The translations under genes were made by a program, and so were the position numbers. Positions 15,310 through 23,375 of a DNA stretch of 64,000 nucleotides are shown one piece after another (the first letter of the stretch is position 1; every line of letters starts with the position of its first letter). Source of the DNA: Streptomyces coacervatus (lineage in GTDB: Bacteria > Actinomycetota > Actinomycetes > Streptomycetales > Streptomycetaceae); assembly GCF_029223485.1 (NCBI RefSeq), contig NZ_JARHTP010000005.1, forward strand, positions 372,001 through 436,000, written 5' to 3'. The notes under the pieces were generated by a model. It had not been told where the DNA came from. It was given only the letters and a program-made list of their open reading frames with translations, and did not search any database.

Positions 15310-15861
15310 ATGAGCGACTCACCGACACTCTGGTGCGGAAGCACCCTGGTGGTCTTCGACGGACCGCGGCGGCTGATCTGGCGCGCCGCAGCCGCGGACC
15401 AGTGGTCCCTGGCCGGCCTGTGGCCGAGCGCCCGCCAGGCGGCCCAGGTCACCGACCACCTGGACAGCGGCGGCGCGGTCCTGGTCCTGGTCGAGCAGGA
15501 GCAGACCACCGTCCCGATGTACGCGGAGGAGGCGGCACGGGTCCCCGAGGCCCTCGCGGCCGAGGTCGTCGTGGACGGCGAACTCGCCGAGATCCGCGTC
15601 CCGGCCCTGGACTGGCTTCCGGAACCGCTGCGCGAGCGCGGCCGGCAGTTCCTGCGCGACACCGCCTGCTTCATCAGCAAGCAGCCCGACCTGCTGCTGC
15701 CGCACCTGCTCGTGGAGGAACCGGGCCGAGCGCCCTGCAATCTGCGCTTCGCCCGGCTCCGTACCCCCCGTCCCTTCAACAACGACCGGCTGAGGTCCGC
15801 CACCGAGCATCTCTTCGCCTCGGCGGAGGAAGCCCTGGCCGTACTGGAGGCCGCATCATGA
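15310..15861 (+). CDS. Hypothetical protein, 183 aa
   Basis: I do not recognise this protein. It is acidic, soluble, without signal peptide or membrane helix, and begins MSDSPTLWCGSTLVVFDG. A mixed alpha/beta pattern runs to a helical C-terminus (LRSATEHLFASAEEALAVL). It begins 9 bp after the PlsC-like gene and its stop overlaps the SDR start by ATGA, so it is translated as part of the ribB-led operon. That tight coupling suggests a role with the acyltransferase or the SDR, but no function can be read from the sequence. Confidence 0.8.
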   Translation: MSDSPTLWCGSTLVVFDGPRRLIWRAAAADQWSLAGLWPSARQAAQVTDHLDSGGAVLVLVEQEQTTVPMYAEEAARVPEALAAEVVVDGELAEIRVPALDWLPEPLRERGRQFLRDTACFISKQPDLLLPHLLVEEPGRAPCNLRFARLRTPRPFNNDRLRSATEHLFASAEEALAVLEAAS

Positions 15862-16622
15862 CCGTTTCTGCAAGCAGCCCCATGGGGACGCGTGAGCCCC
15901 TGGCGGGGCGGGTCGTGATCCTGACCGGCGCGGGGCGCGGACTCGGTCTGGAGACCACCGGCGCCCTGCTCGCCCAGGGGGCGCGCGTCATCGCCAACCA
16001 CCGCTCGCCCTCCGCCGACCTGGAGGCGCTCGCCGACAAGCACCCCGACCGGCTGTACCTGGTCCCCGGGGACGTCTCCACCGAGGACACCGCCGTGGAG
16101 CTGGTCTCCGCGGCAAGGCGGCTGGGCAGTGTGGACGTCCTGATCCACAACGCGGGCATCGCCCGGGACCAGCCCCTGGTCCGTACCCCGGTCGAGGACT
16201 GGGACGCGGTGCACGGGGTCAATCTCCGCGGGGCGTTCCTCACCACCAAGCACGCGCTGAAGACGATGATGCGGGCCCGCTACGGCCGGATCATCTACGT
16301 CTCCTCGCTGGTCGCGCTGACCGGCAACGCCGGCCAGGCCAGTTACACCTCGTCCAAGGCCGGCCTGCACGGACTGGCCCTCACCGTCTCCCAGGAATAC
16401 GCCTCCTACAACATCCGCACCGCGGTCGTGGCCCCCGGAATCCTGGACACGGGTCTGGGCGCCGCCGTCGCCCCGGCCCAGCAGCGGCGCATGACCGACC
16501 GCTCCCTGCTGGGCCTGGGCAGGGCGGAGGACACCGCCGCCACCATCGCCTTCCTGGCCGGCCCCTCGGCCGACTACATCAACGCCACGGTCATCCGCAC
16601 CGACGGAGGAATGAGGTACTGA
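15858..16622 (+). CDS. Short-chain dehydrogenase/reductase, FabG-like
   Basis: 254 residues, classical SDR. TGAGRGLG (cofactor binding) near residue 26, HNAGIARD near 96, serine of YVSSLVALTG near 148, and catalytic YTSSK near 161. The C-terminus TVIRTDGGMRY is FabG-like. It probably reduces beta-ketoacyl-ACP, or another carbonyl intermediate, with NAD(P)H. It lies in one operon with the type II KASIII/ACP/KASII set downstream, so it could be the ketoreductase for that chain. Overlaps: ATGA with the gene before, one base (TGATG) with the gene after. Confidence 0.92.
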   Translation: MTVSASSPMGTREPLAGRVVILTGAGRGLGLETTGALLAQGARVIANHRSPSADLEALADKHPDRLYLVPGDVSTEDTAVELVSAARRLGSVDVLIHNAGIARDQPLVRTPVEDWDAVHGVNLRGAFLTTKHALKTMMRARYGRIIYVSSLVALTGNAGQASYTSSKAGLHGLALTVSQEYASYNIRTAVVAPGILDTGLGAAVAPAQQRRMTDRSLLGLGRAEDTAATIAFLAGPSADYINATVIRTDGGMRY

Positions 16623-17041
16623 TGAACACGCGCAGCTCACACATCCTGATCCAGGCCCCGCCCGCCGTGATCCGGCAGATCCTGCTGGAGCCGACCCAAC
16701 TGGCCGACTGGAACCCGGCGTTCCTCGGCATCAAGGGCCCGGTGCAGGCGATCGTCGGCGAGCACTACCCGATCGTCACCCGCGGCGGACTGTCCGGGCA
16801 CTGGGAGTACCGGCGCATCACCGACGAGGTGATGGAGGGCCGCTGGGCCGTCCCCGGCCTCACCGAGGACAACGTCTGGCAGCTGGAGCCGTACGGCTCG
16901 GGCACCCATGTGACGCACTCCTTCCAGCAGCGCGGTCCGCTGGCGGCGGTGCTCCGCTCCGCCACGGCCAACGTCGCCGACCTGCGCCTCGACCGGCTCT
17001 CGCAGCGTGCCACGGCACGGGTCCTGGCCGGAGTCTCCTGA
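16622..17041 (+). CDS. SRPBCC (START-like) family protein
   Basis: 139 residues, a single START-like fold. It starts with ILIQAPPAVIRQILLEPTQLADWNPAF and contains HWEYRRITDE and GTHVTHSFQQRGPL, typical of small polyketide cyclase/SRPBCC proteins that bind hydrophobic ligands. It may bind or cyclise an acyl intermediate. The start codon overlaps the SDR stop by one base. A second, unrelated-sequence SRPBCC gene lies at the other end of the cluster (40717). Confidence 0.88.
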   Translation: MNTRSSHILIQAPPAVIRQILLEPTQLADWNPAFLGIKGPVQAIVGEHYPIVTRGGLSGHWEYRRITDEVMEGRWAVPGLTEDNVWQLEPYGSGTHVTHSFQQRGPLAAVLRSATANVADLRLDRLSQRATARVLAGVS

Positions 17042-17042
17042 G

Positions 17043-17279
17043 ATGGGGTTTCCCGACCGGCTCGGTCGACTCCAGCAGCTGCCGATGACTCCGTTCGGCC
17101 TGCCGGCACGGCCTCCTGACACCGGCGCACCCGTCTCCGACGTCTTTCTCGGCCCTTTCGTCTCTCTCGTCCTTCCCGTCCTTCCCGACGACTGGTCGCG
17201 GCCCGCGCCGATCCACTGGGGCCACTTCGTGGACGTGGACGACTCGTCGGAACCACACATCCTGCGTGGTCTCGATTAG
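17043..17279 (+). CDS. Possible small protein, 78 aa, unknown
   Basis: An open frame begins with ATG one base after the SRPBCC stop, with GGAGTCTCC just upstream, and ends 129 bp before the KASIII gene. The product is rich in Pro, Asp and Trp (VLPVLPDDWSRPAPIHWGHF) with no recognisable family, signal peptide or membrane segment. Third-position G+C is about 78 percent, lower than in its neighbours, so it may be a young, decayed or non-coding frame. Nothing else is seen in the 367-bp gap except a short direct repeat at 17361. Confidence 0.35.
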   Translation: MGFPDRLGRLQQLPMTPFGLPARPPDTGAPVSDVFLGPFVSLVLPVLPDDWSRPAPIHWGHFVDVDDSSEPHILRGLD

Positions 17280-17360
17280 GCCGGTCCCGCGGCCACGCAC
17301 AGACCGCGGTGGGCCCGCCCGTGTTCTTCCCCCGCCACGGATACGGGCCCACCGCATTTC

Positions 17361-17393
17361 CCGACCGAACAGAACAGGTCCGACCGAACAGAA
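17361..17393 (+). repeat. Short direct repeat in the KASIII leader
   Basis: CCGACCGAACAGAA occurs at 17361 and again at 17380, a 19-bp period, 16 bp before the KASIII GTG. It could be a duplication or a regulatory site; no known motif was recognised. Confidence 0.4.
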
Positions 17394-17408
17394 ACAGGAG
17401 AGAACGCC

Positions 17409-18419
17409 GTGTCCTCCACCCCCGTTCTGCGTCCGCCGGCCGGCGCACCGCACGCCCAGATCCTCGGGGTGGGCGGATACCGGCCGGCCAGGATCGTCCG
17501 CAACGAGGAGATCGCGCCCCGGATCGACTCCAGTGACCAGTGGATCCGCGAGCGCTCCGGTATCGCCGAGCGCCGCTGGGCCGACCCGCACGAGACCGTG
17601 GCCGCCATGGGCGCGGCCGCCGCCGAGAAGGCACTGGCGCAGTCCGGCGTCACCGCGCGGCAGCTCGGCTGCGTCGTCGTCGCCACCTCCACCCACTTCC
17701 GGCAACTGCCCGCCGTGGCCACCGACTTGGCCCACAGGGTGGGCGCCGTAAACGCAGCCGCCTTCGACCTGTCCGCCGCCTGCGCCGGCTTCTCCCACGG
17801 GCTGGCGCTGGCCGCCGACATGGTCCGCGGCGGCAGCGCCGAACACGTCCTGCTCGTCGGCTCGGAACGTATGTCGGACCTGATCGATCACGACGACCGC
17901 GGCACCTCCTTCCTCTTCGCCGACGGCGCCGGAGCCGTCGTCGTCGGTCCCTCCCGGACCCCCGGCATCGGCCCCGTCGTATGGGGCGCCGACGGTTCGC
18001 AGAGCGACGTCATCACGCAGAGCGCCTCCTGGCAGGACCTGCGCACCGACCGCTCCCTGCGGTTCCCCGCGCTGACGATGCAGGGCCAGACGGTGTTCCG
18101 TTGGGCGGTCTACGAGATGGCCAAGGCGGCCCGGCAGGCGCTGGACGCGGCCGGGATCACCGCCGCCGACCTGGCTGCATTCGTGCCCCACCAGGCGAAT
18201 CTGCGCATCGTCGAGGCACTGGCCAAGGCCCTGCAGCTGCCCGGCCGGGTGGCGGTGGCACGCGATGTGCAGCACGCCGCCAACACCTCCGCCGCCTCCA
18301 TCCCGCTGGCCATGGAGCGCATGCTCGCCTCGGGCGAGGCTCCCCGCGGCGGCCTGGCGCTGACCATCGGATTCGGCGCGGGGCTCTCGTACGCGGCGCA
18401 GGTCGTCGTACTGCCCTGA
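17409..18419 (+). CDS. Beta-ketoacyl-ACP synthase III (FabH-like)
   Basis: 336 residues. The full KASIII triad is visible: Cys125 (LSAACAGFSHG), His261 (VPHQANLRI) and Asn292 (AANTSAAS). FabH enzymes condense an acyl-CoA starter with malonyl-ACP. With the ACP at 18484 and KASII at 18889 it forms a dedicated type II chain-building set, probably choosing the starter for a pathway-specific acyl chain. The GTG at 17409 follows CAGGAGAGAACGCC. The second KASIII homologue (20148) lacks this triad, so the two are not redundant. Confidence 0.93.
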   Translation: MSSTPVLRPPAGAPHAQILGVGGYRPARIVRNEEIAPRIDSSDQWIRERSGIAERRWADPHETVAAMGAAAAEKALAQSGVTARQLGCVVVATSTHFRQLPAVATDLAHRVGAVNAAAFDLSAACAGFSHGLALAADMVRGGSAEHVLLVGSERMSDLIDHDDRGTSFLFADGAGAVVVGPSRTPGIGPVVWGADGSQSDVITQSASWQDLRTDRSLRFPALTMQGQTVFRWAVYEMAKAARQALDAAGITAADLAAFVPHQANLRIVEALAKALQLPGRVAVARDVQHAANTSAASIPLAMERMLASGEAPRGGLALTIGFGAGLSYAAQVVVLP

Positions 18420-18483
18420 CCCGTGTCCTGACCTGTTCCTTGACCCCATTCCTGATTCCTGCTCAGGCCGAAGGAGTTCCGAC

Positions 18484-18732
18484 ATGAGCGTCACCCCGCA
18501 GGCGATCATCGAGGCCGGCCTCGTCCAGATCGTGCGCGAGATCGCCGACCGGCCCACGGTGGCCGTCCGGTCCGACACCTCGTTCGCCGACGACCTGGAC
18601 ATCGACTCGCTGACGCTGATCGAGCTGGTAGTGGCCGTCGAGGAACGCTTCGCCGTCACCATCCCCGACGACCGGGTCAGGGATCTGCGGACGATCGGTG
18701 ATGTTGTCGACCATGTCCTGGGCGCCGTCTGA
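18484..18732 (+). CDS. Acyl carrier protein
   Basis: 82 residues. DDLDIDSLTLIEL carries the phosphopantetheine serine (about residue 41). The size and the acidic helix II match type II fatty acid or polyketide ACPs. GAAGGAG precedes the ATG. It lies between the KASIII and KASII genes and is the probable carrier for the chain they build, activated by the PPTase at 1127. Confidence 0.94.
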   Translation: MSVTPQAIIEAGLVQIVREIADRPTVAVRSDTSFADDLDIDSLTLIELVVAVEERFAVTIPDDRVRDLRTIGDVVDHVLGAV

Positions 18733-18783
18733 GCCGGGTGCTCCGCCTCGGGGCCGCGATGGGGGCGTCGGTCGTCTGCTGCG

Positions 18784-18831
18784 CCGTCGTGGCTGGTCGC
18801 GCAGTTCCCCGCGCCCCTTTAGGGCGCTGCC
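18784..18831 (-). repeat. Dispersed intergenic repeat copy, reverse orientation
   Basis: CGTCGTGGCTGGTCGCGCAG then TTCCCCGCGCCCCTTTAGGG, in the 156-bp gap between the ACP and KASII genes. It is the reverse complement of the copies at 6091, 12500 and 52489. If it ends transcripts, it would lower KASII expression relative to ACP. Confidence 0.8.
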
Positions 18832-18888
18832 CGTACCGCAGCGGACTTTGCCGGCCCAGCTGTATTGGCCCCCAGACAGGAGGAATCG

Positions 18889-20130
18889 ATGAGTACCGCA
18901 CCACGCACCGTCGTCGTCACCGGGCTCGGTATGACGACGCCGCTCGGCGGTGATGTCCCCAGTACGTGGGCGGCGTTGCTGGCGGGGCGTTCGGGAGCTC
19001 GGACGCTGGCCGAGAGCTGGGCCGAGGAGGCGGCCGTGCGGTTCGCGTGTCCGGCCGCGGTCGAACCCGGGCCGCAGGTCGGCCGGGCGCTGGCTCGCAG
19101 GACCGACCGGTCCACCCAGTTCGCCCTGGTGGCGGCCCGGGAGGCATGGCGGGACGCCGGGGCCCCGGGGACCGACCCCGACCGGCTGGGCGTGGTGCTC
19201 GCCTCCGGTCTCGGAGGCGTCACCTCGCTCCTGGACTCCTACGACACCCTCCGCGAGCGCGGACCGCGCAGGGTCTCCCCGCACACCGTGCCCATGTTCA
19301 TGCCCAACGGCCCGGCCGCCCAGGTCGGTCTGGAGCTGGGGGCGCGGGCCGGAGTCCATACGACCGCCTCGGCGTGCGCCTCCGGCGCGGAGGCGGTGGC
19401 GTACGCGATACGGATGATCCGCTCCGGCGCCGCCGACGTGGTCGTGGCCGGAGGCGCCGAGGCCCCGATCCATCCGCTGCCCATGGCCGCGTTCACCAAC
19501 ATGATGGCCCTGTCCAGGCGCAACGACGCGCCGGAGCGGGCCTCCCGCCCCTACGACAAGGGCCGGGACGGCTTTGTCATGGGCGAGGGCGCGGGCGTCC
19601 TGGTGCTGGAGTCCGCCGAACACGCCGCCGCCCGGGGAGCCCGGGTCCACGCCCTGGCCGCCGGCGTCGGACTGACCTCCGACGCCCACCACATCGCCCA
19701 GCCCGAACCGCACGGACGGGACGTGGCCAGGGCCGTCGCCGCGGCCCTGGCCGACGCGGACGCCGCCCCCGAGGAGGTGGTCCACGTCAACGCGCACGCC
19801 ACCTCGACGCCCCTGGGCGATCTGGCCGAACTCGCCGCGCTGCGCCAGGTGTTGGGCCACGCAGCCGACCGGGTGGCGATCTCCGCCACCAAGTCGATGA
19901 CCGGGCATCTGCTCGGCGCGACCGGCGCGGTCGAGTCGGTGGCCGCCGTCCTGTCCCTCGTCCACCGGCTCGCGCCGCCCACCATCAACCTCGACGACCC
20001 CGACGAGCGGGCCGATCTGGACATCGTGCGGGACAAGCCCCGAGAGCTCACCGCCGGTCCCGCGGTGGTCCTCAACAACTCCTTCGGCTTCGGCGGGCAC
20101 AACGTCGCCCTCGCCTTCCGGGCCGAGTGA
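18889..20130 (+). CDS. Beta-ketoacyl-ACP synthase II (FabF-like)
   Basis: 413 residues, complete KASII fold. Active-site residues visible: Cys163 (TASACASGAE), His303 (VNAHATSTP), Lys335 and His340 (TKSMTGH), and GFGGHN near the C-terminus. It extends an ACP-bound chain with malonyl units. CAGGAGGAATCG precedes the ATG at 18889, an excellent ribosome site. The usual chain-length-factor partner of aromatic type II PKS is absent, so a fatty-acid-like or short chain is more likely than an aromatic polyketide. The gene converges on the minus-strand operon with 17 bp between stops. Confidence 0.94.
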   Translation: MSTAPRTVVVTGLGMTTPLGGDVPSTWAALLAGRSGARTLAESWAEEAAVRFACPAAVEPGPQVGRALARRTDRSTQFALVAAREAWRDAGAPGTDPDRLGVVLASGLGGVTSLLDSYDTLRERGPRRVSPHTVPMFMPNGPAAQVGLELGARAGVHTTASACASGAEAVAYAIRMIRSGAADVVVAGGAEAPIHPLPMAAFTNMMALSRRNDAPERASRPYDKGRDGFVMGEGAGVLVLESAEHAAARGARVHALAAGVGLTSDAHHIAQPEPHGRDVARAVAAALADADAAPEEVVHVNAHATSTPLGDLAELAALRQVLGHAADRVAISATKSMTGHLLGATGAVESVAAVLSLVHRLAPPTINLDDPDERADLDIVRDKPRELTAGPAVVLNNSFGFGGHNVALAFRAE

Positions 20131-20147
20131 GGCCGAGCCACCGGCCG

Positions 20148-21209
20148 TCACACGGCGTCCGCCCCGCCGCGGACCTTCTCCAGCGCCAGCCCTCCCTTGA
20201 TCCACTTGCTGGACTCGACGGCGGCACACAGAGCCCGCTCGCCCTCGCGCATCAGGGGCATCAGCCGGTCCAGCTGGAGCAGCGGCAGGGCGTTGCCGTT
20301 GTTGCCGGTGACGGCGACGCAGCTCACCTCGTGGGCCGGTACGGCCAGCTCCTCGACGATGCGCCGGGTCATCCGGCCGGACAGCTGAGGGGGCAGCAGA
20401 TAGTCGAGTTCGTCGAGTTTCCAGCCGGTGTCGTCGGCCAGTTCACGGACGATCTCCTCCGCCAGCCGGGGCACATACTCCTCGATGGCCTTGTAGTCCT
20501 CGGTGGCGGCGGGCCGTCCGGCGTCCCGTTCGGCGGCGCCGAACCACTCGATGACCTGCCCCGGAGGACGCCCGAGACCGACGAAACGCTGGAACACCCG
20601 CCGGACGGCCACGGCATGTCCGCGCGGCCTCCTGGACAGTACGGCGGCTGCCGCGCCGTCGCCGAACAGCATGTAGTTCACCAGCTGGTTCGGGTGCAGC
20701 CGCGAGAAGTCCTGGTTGAGCGCGAAGTGCTTGTTGCAGATGTCGCCGCCGATGACCAGGCCGGTCAGGTCGTCGTCGGTGGCGTCCGGGTCGCGCAGCA
20801 GCCGACAGGCCGTGTCGAGGGCCTGGACGGCGCCCGCGCAGCCCGACTGGAGCTGGTAGGTGGGAACCTGGCCGATGCCGAGCCGGTCGGCGACCAGGTT
20901 GACCGTGGCGGGCATCAGATGGTCGGGGGTGGCCGTGCCGAGCACGACGAAGCCGATCTCGCCCGGGTCGACCCGGGCGTCCGCCAGCGCGGCGTCGGCG
21001 GCCTGTTCGCACAGATCGGTGAGGGTGAGCGAGCAGGCCCCGGTGTCCAGGTCGGTGGCGAAGTGACGGGCGCGGTTGCCGGTGAAGTCCTCGATCCAGC
21101 GGGCGCCGGCGCCGAGCAGCCGGGCCAGCGACTCGTTGGTCACCGGGTCACCGGGCAGCGCGGTGCCGGTCCCGGCGATGTACGGGACTCCGGTACGGGG
21201 GCCGTTCAT
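20148..21209 (-). CDS. KASIII-like condensing enzyme, proposed tetronate-forming
   Basis: 353 residues of KASIII fold. Cys124 is kept (LQSGCAGAVQ) and Asn303/304 lie in TGNNGNALP, but the place of the PHQAN histidine reads LLPPQLSGRM, so the catalytic His is replaced by Pro. KASIII homologues in tetronate pathways (RkD/Agg1 type) join a beta-ketoacyl thioester to glyceryl-ACP, forming both a C-C and a C-O bond. The FkbH/ACP/E2/hydrolase genes at 34808-38895 make the same role likely here. It is the last gene of the minus-strand operon and overlaps the SDR by ATGA. Confidence 0.85.
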   Translation of the reverse strand: MNGPRTGVPYIAGTGTALPGDPVTNESLARLLGAGARWIEDFTGNRARHFATDLDTGACSLTLTDLCEQAADAALADARVDPGEIGFVVLGTATPDHLMPATVNLVADRLGIGQVPTYQLQSGCAGAVQALDTACRLLRDPDATDDDLTGLVIGGDICNKHFALNQDFSRLHPNQLVNYMLFGDGAAAAVLSRRPRGHAVAVRRVFQRFVGLGRPPGQVIEWFGAAERDAGRPAATEDYKAIEEYVPRLAEEIVRELADDTGWKLDELDYLLPPQLSGRMTRRIVEELAVPAHEVSCVAVTGNNGNALPLLQLDRLMPLMREGERALCAAVESSKWIKGGLALEKVRGGADAV

Positions 21210-22105
21210 GACGCCCGGCGGTGGGCCAGGGCCCACTCGGCGCGGGCCTGCCGGGCCACCGGGTCGCCGGCCGAACCGGAGCGCAGCACCCGGGCGTCGT
21301 CCACGTCGATGTCGGCGGCGGCCCCGCGCACCGTACGGGCGGCCTTGAAGCGCACCAGCATCGGCAGATACAGGGCGGCGACCAGTCGGCGGGGATAGAC
21401 CAGCCGGCGCCGGCCCTGTTCGATGGCGCGGACGGCGGCCACTGCGAGCTTCTCCGTGTCGCCGATCGGCAGGTTCTTCAGGATGTGCCGGGCGCCCGGC
21501 GAATGGGCGGCTTCCGAGAGGAACTGGGTGTCGACCGGGCCGGGCAGCAGCTCCATCACCCCGATCCGGCTGCCCATGAGTTCGAGCCGCAGGGTCTCGG
21601 TCATCGCGGCCAGGGCGGACTTGGAGGAGGCGTAGTAGCCGAGGCCGGGCCAGGTGCGCAGCTGCATCAGCGAGGAGACATTGACGACCAGACCGGTGCC
21701 GCGGGCCCGCATCTGCGGCACCAGCTCCCGGATCAGTGCCAGCGGGCTCCAGAAGTTGGTCTCGTACACCTCCCGGCCCTCTTCGCGGTCGCCGACGTTC
21801 CACTGGAAGCCGAAGCAGCCGACTCCGGCGTTGTTGACCAGGATGTCCACGCCGCCGAGTTCCGTCACGGCGCGATGCGCCAGCGCCTCGGCGTTTCCCG
21901 GCACCGAGAGGTCGGTGACCAGTACCACGGGGGTGATCCCGCCCGCGGCGGTGATCTCCGCGGCCAGTGTGAGCAGGGCGCTCTCGGTACGGGCGGCCAC
22001 GGCCAGCCGGGCACCCTTGGCGGCCAGGGCGAGGGCCAGCGCGCGTCCGATGCCGCTGGAGGCACCGGTGATCAGGACACGCCGGCCGGCGATGGTGCGT
22101 TGCAT
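21206..22105 (-). CDS. Short-chain dehydrogenase/reductase
   Basis: 299 residues. TGASSGIGRA near residue 14, NNAGVG near 91, NVSSLMQL near 141 and catalytic YYASSK near 156. The C-terminal 80 residues extend beyond a classical SDR and contain a hydrophobic stretch (VAALYLPMLVRF), as in membrane-associated SDRs acting on acyl or steroid-like substrates. It could reduce a keto group of the acyl chain or a late intermediate. It is 46 bp downstream of the FAD monooxygenase and coupled to the KASIII-like gene. Confidence 0.9.
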   Translation of the reverse strand: MQRTIAGRRVLITGASSGIGRALALALAAKGARLAVAARTESALLTLAAEITAAGGITPVVLVTDLSVPGNAEALAHRAVTELGGVDILVNNAGVGCFGFQWNVGDREEGREVYETNFWSPLALIRELVPQMRARGTGLVVNVSSLMQLRTWPGLGYYASSKSALAAMTETLRLELMGSRIGVMELLPGPVDTQFLSEAAHSPGARHILKNLPIGDTEKLAVAAVRAIEQGRRRLVYPRRLVAALYLPMLVRFKAARTVRGAAADIDVDDARVLRSGSAGDPVARQARAEWALAHRRAS

Positions 22106-22151
22106 GGCATTGCCTTCCTAAGGGGGACGTCCGGGACGGGGAGGTCAGAGG

Positions 22152-23375
22152 TCAGGCGAGGCGGAGCGGGTAGTAGATCCGCCGCCAGAGCCAGTGCTTG
22201 AGCCAGGGCTGCGAGTCCACCAGCCGGTACGCCTGCTGCCGGACGCGCACGGCCGGGGCACTGGCGAGGCCGAACGCCCGCTCCTGGGCCGACTGGGTCC
22301 GGCGGGTGCGTTCCACCGCGGGTTCCCGCAGCTTCTGGAAGCGGGTCACGGCGGCCGTCAGCTGCCGGTGCCGGTCGGGCGCCGCGAGGGCCCGGGAGAC
22401 GAGCGGGGCCAGGGCGAGGGCGTCCATCAGCGCGTGGTTGACCCCCTGCCCCAGAATCGGCGACAGCGTGTGCGCGGCGTCCCCGATGAGCACCAGACCG
22501 GGGCGCGACCAGCGCGGCACCGACGTCGTGAAGATGTCCAGGAGCGACAGATCGCTCCAGCGGGTGAGGTGCGTACGGACCGCCGGGCCCAGTTCGGGCG
22601 CGAACGCGGTGATCTGGCCGTGCAGCGCCGCAAGTCCCTGTGCGCGGACCTGTTTCAGGCCGCCCTTGGGGATGTTGAGGCCGACGCGCAGCGACCGGGG
22701 GTGCGTAGGCAGCATCAGGGCGTGCCGGTCCCGGTCGATGCGGACCCGCACGGTGTCGTCGTCCCACGCGTCGGGCAGCGGCACCTTGAACCACAGCACA
22801 TCGCGGCCGAGCGGCCGCTTGCTGAACGGCAGACCGCTCAGCTCCAGGACACTGCTGAACCGTCCGTCGGCGCCGACGGTGAGGTCGGCGTGGATGTCCA
22901 GCGGGCCGTCGGCGCCGGTGCAGCGGGCCCCGGTGATCCGGCCGTCGGCCGAGCTCAGCAGGTCGATGACGCTGCTGCGGCGCAGCAGGGTGAATCCCGG
23001 GTGGCGGGCGGCCTCCTCGGCCAGCACCTCCAGGAGTACCTGCTGGGGGATCTCGGTCGGCAGGCTGCCGTCCGGGCTGATGTCCCGGAAGTCCACCCGG
23101 AGCGCGGGGGCGCCGCCGTCGCTGATCTCGAAGCGGGTGGTGCGTGCGAAGTCCCCGCGGGCGGCGATCGTGTCCATCAGCCCGAGCCGGTGCAGCAGCC
23201 GTACCGAGTCGGGGGAGACCGACTCGCCGCGGAAGTGCCGCTTGTAACGTGCGCTCTGTTCCACCACGACCACCCGGTGCCCCCGGCGGGCCAGTTGGAG
23301 CCCGAGCATCAGTCCTCCGGGGCCGCCGCCGATGACGCAGACGTCGGCGCGCAGTCGGGCGTTCTGCTCGCTCAT
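22152..23375 (-). CDS. FAD-dependent monooxygenase, PHBH type
   Basis: 407 residues. CVIGGGPGGLMLGLQLARRG (Rossmann) near residue 14, FRGESVSPDSVRLLHRLGL near 50, and GDAAHTLSPILGQGVNHALMDA near 300 (second FAD motif). The halogenase WxWxIP motif is absent, so hydroxylation, epoxidation or Baeyer-Villiger-like oxidation is likelier than halogenation. The substrate is probably the polyketide or tetronate product. The ATG overlaps the PKS stop codon (ATGA). Confidence 0.9.
   Translation of the reverse strand: MSEQNARLRADVCVIGGGPGGLMLGLQLARRGHRVVVVEQSARYKRHFRGESVSPDSVRLLHRLGLMDTIAARGDFARTTRFEISDGGAPALRVDFRDISPDGSLPTEIPQQVLLEVLAEEAARHPGFTLLRRSSVIDLLSSADGRITGARCTGADGPLDIHADLTVGADGRFSSVLELSGLPFSKRPLGRDVLWFKVPLPDAWDDDTVRVRIDRDRHALMLPTHPRSLRVGLNIPKGGLKQVRAQGLAALHGQITAFAPELGPAVRTHLTRWSDLSLLDIFTTSVPRWSRPGLVLIGDAAHTLSPILGQGVNHALMDALALAPLVSRALAAPDRHRQLTAAVTRFQKLREPAVERTRRTQSAQERAFGLASAPAVRVRQQAYRLVDSQPWLKHWLWRRIYYPLRLA

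Noticed and set aside
17409..20130. The KASIII/ACP/KASII genes as an aromatic type II PKS
   Set aside because: There is no chain-length factor and no aromatase; one SRPBCC protein alone does not make an aromatic pathway. Fatty-acid-like chain building fits better.
22152..23375. FAD enzyme as a flavin-dependent halogenase
   Set aside because: The WxWxIP motif is missing and the second FAD motif is of the PHBH hydroxylase type.
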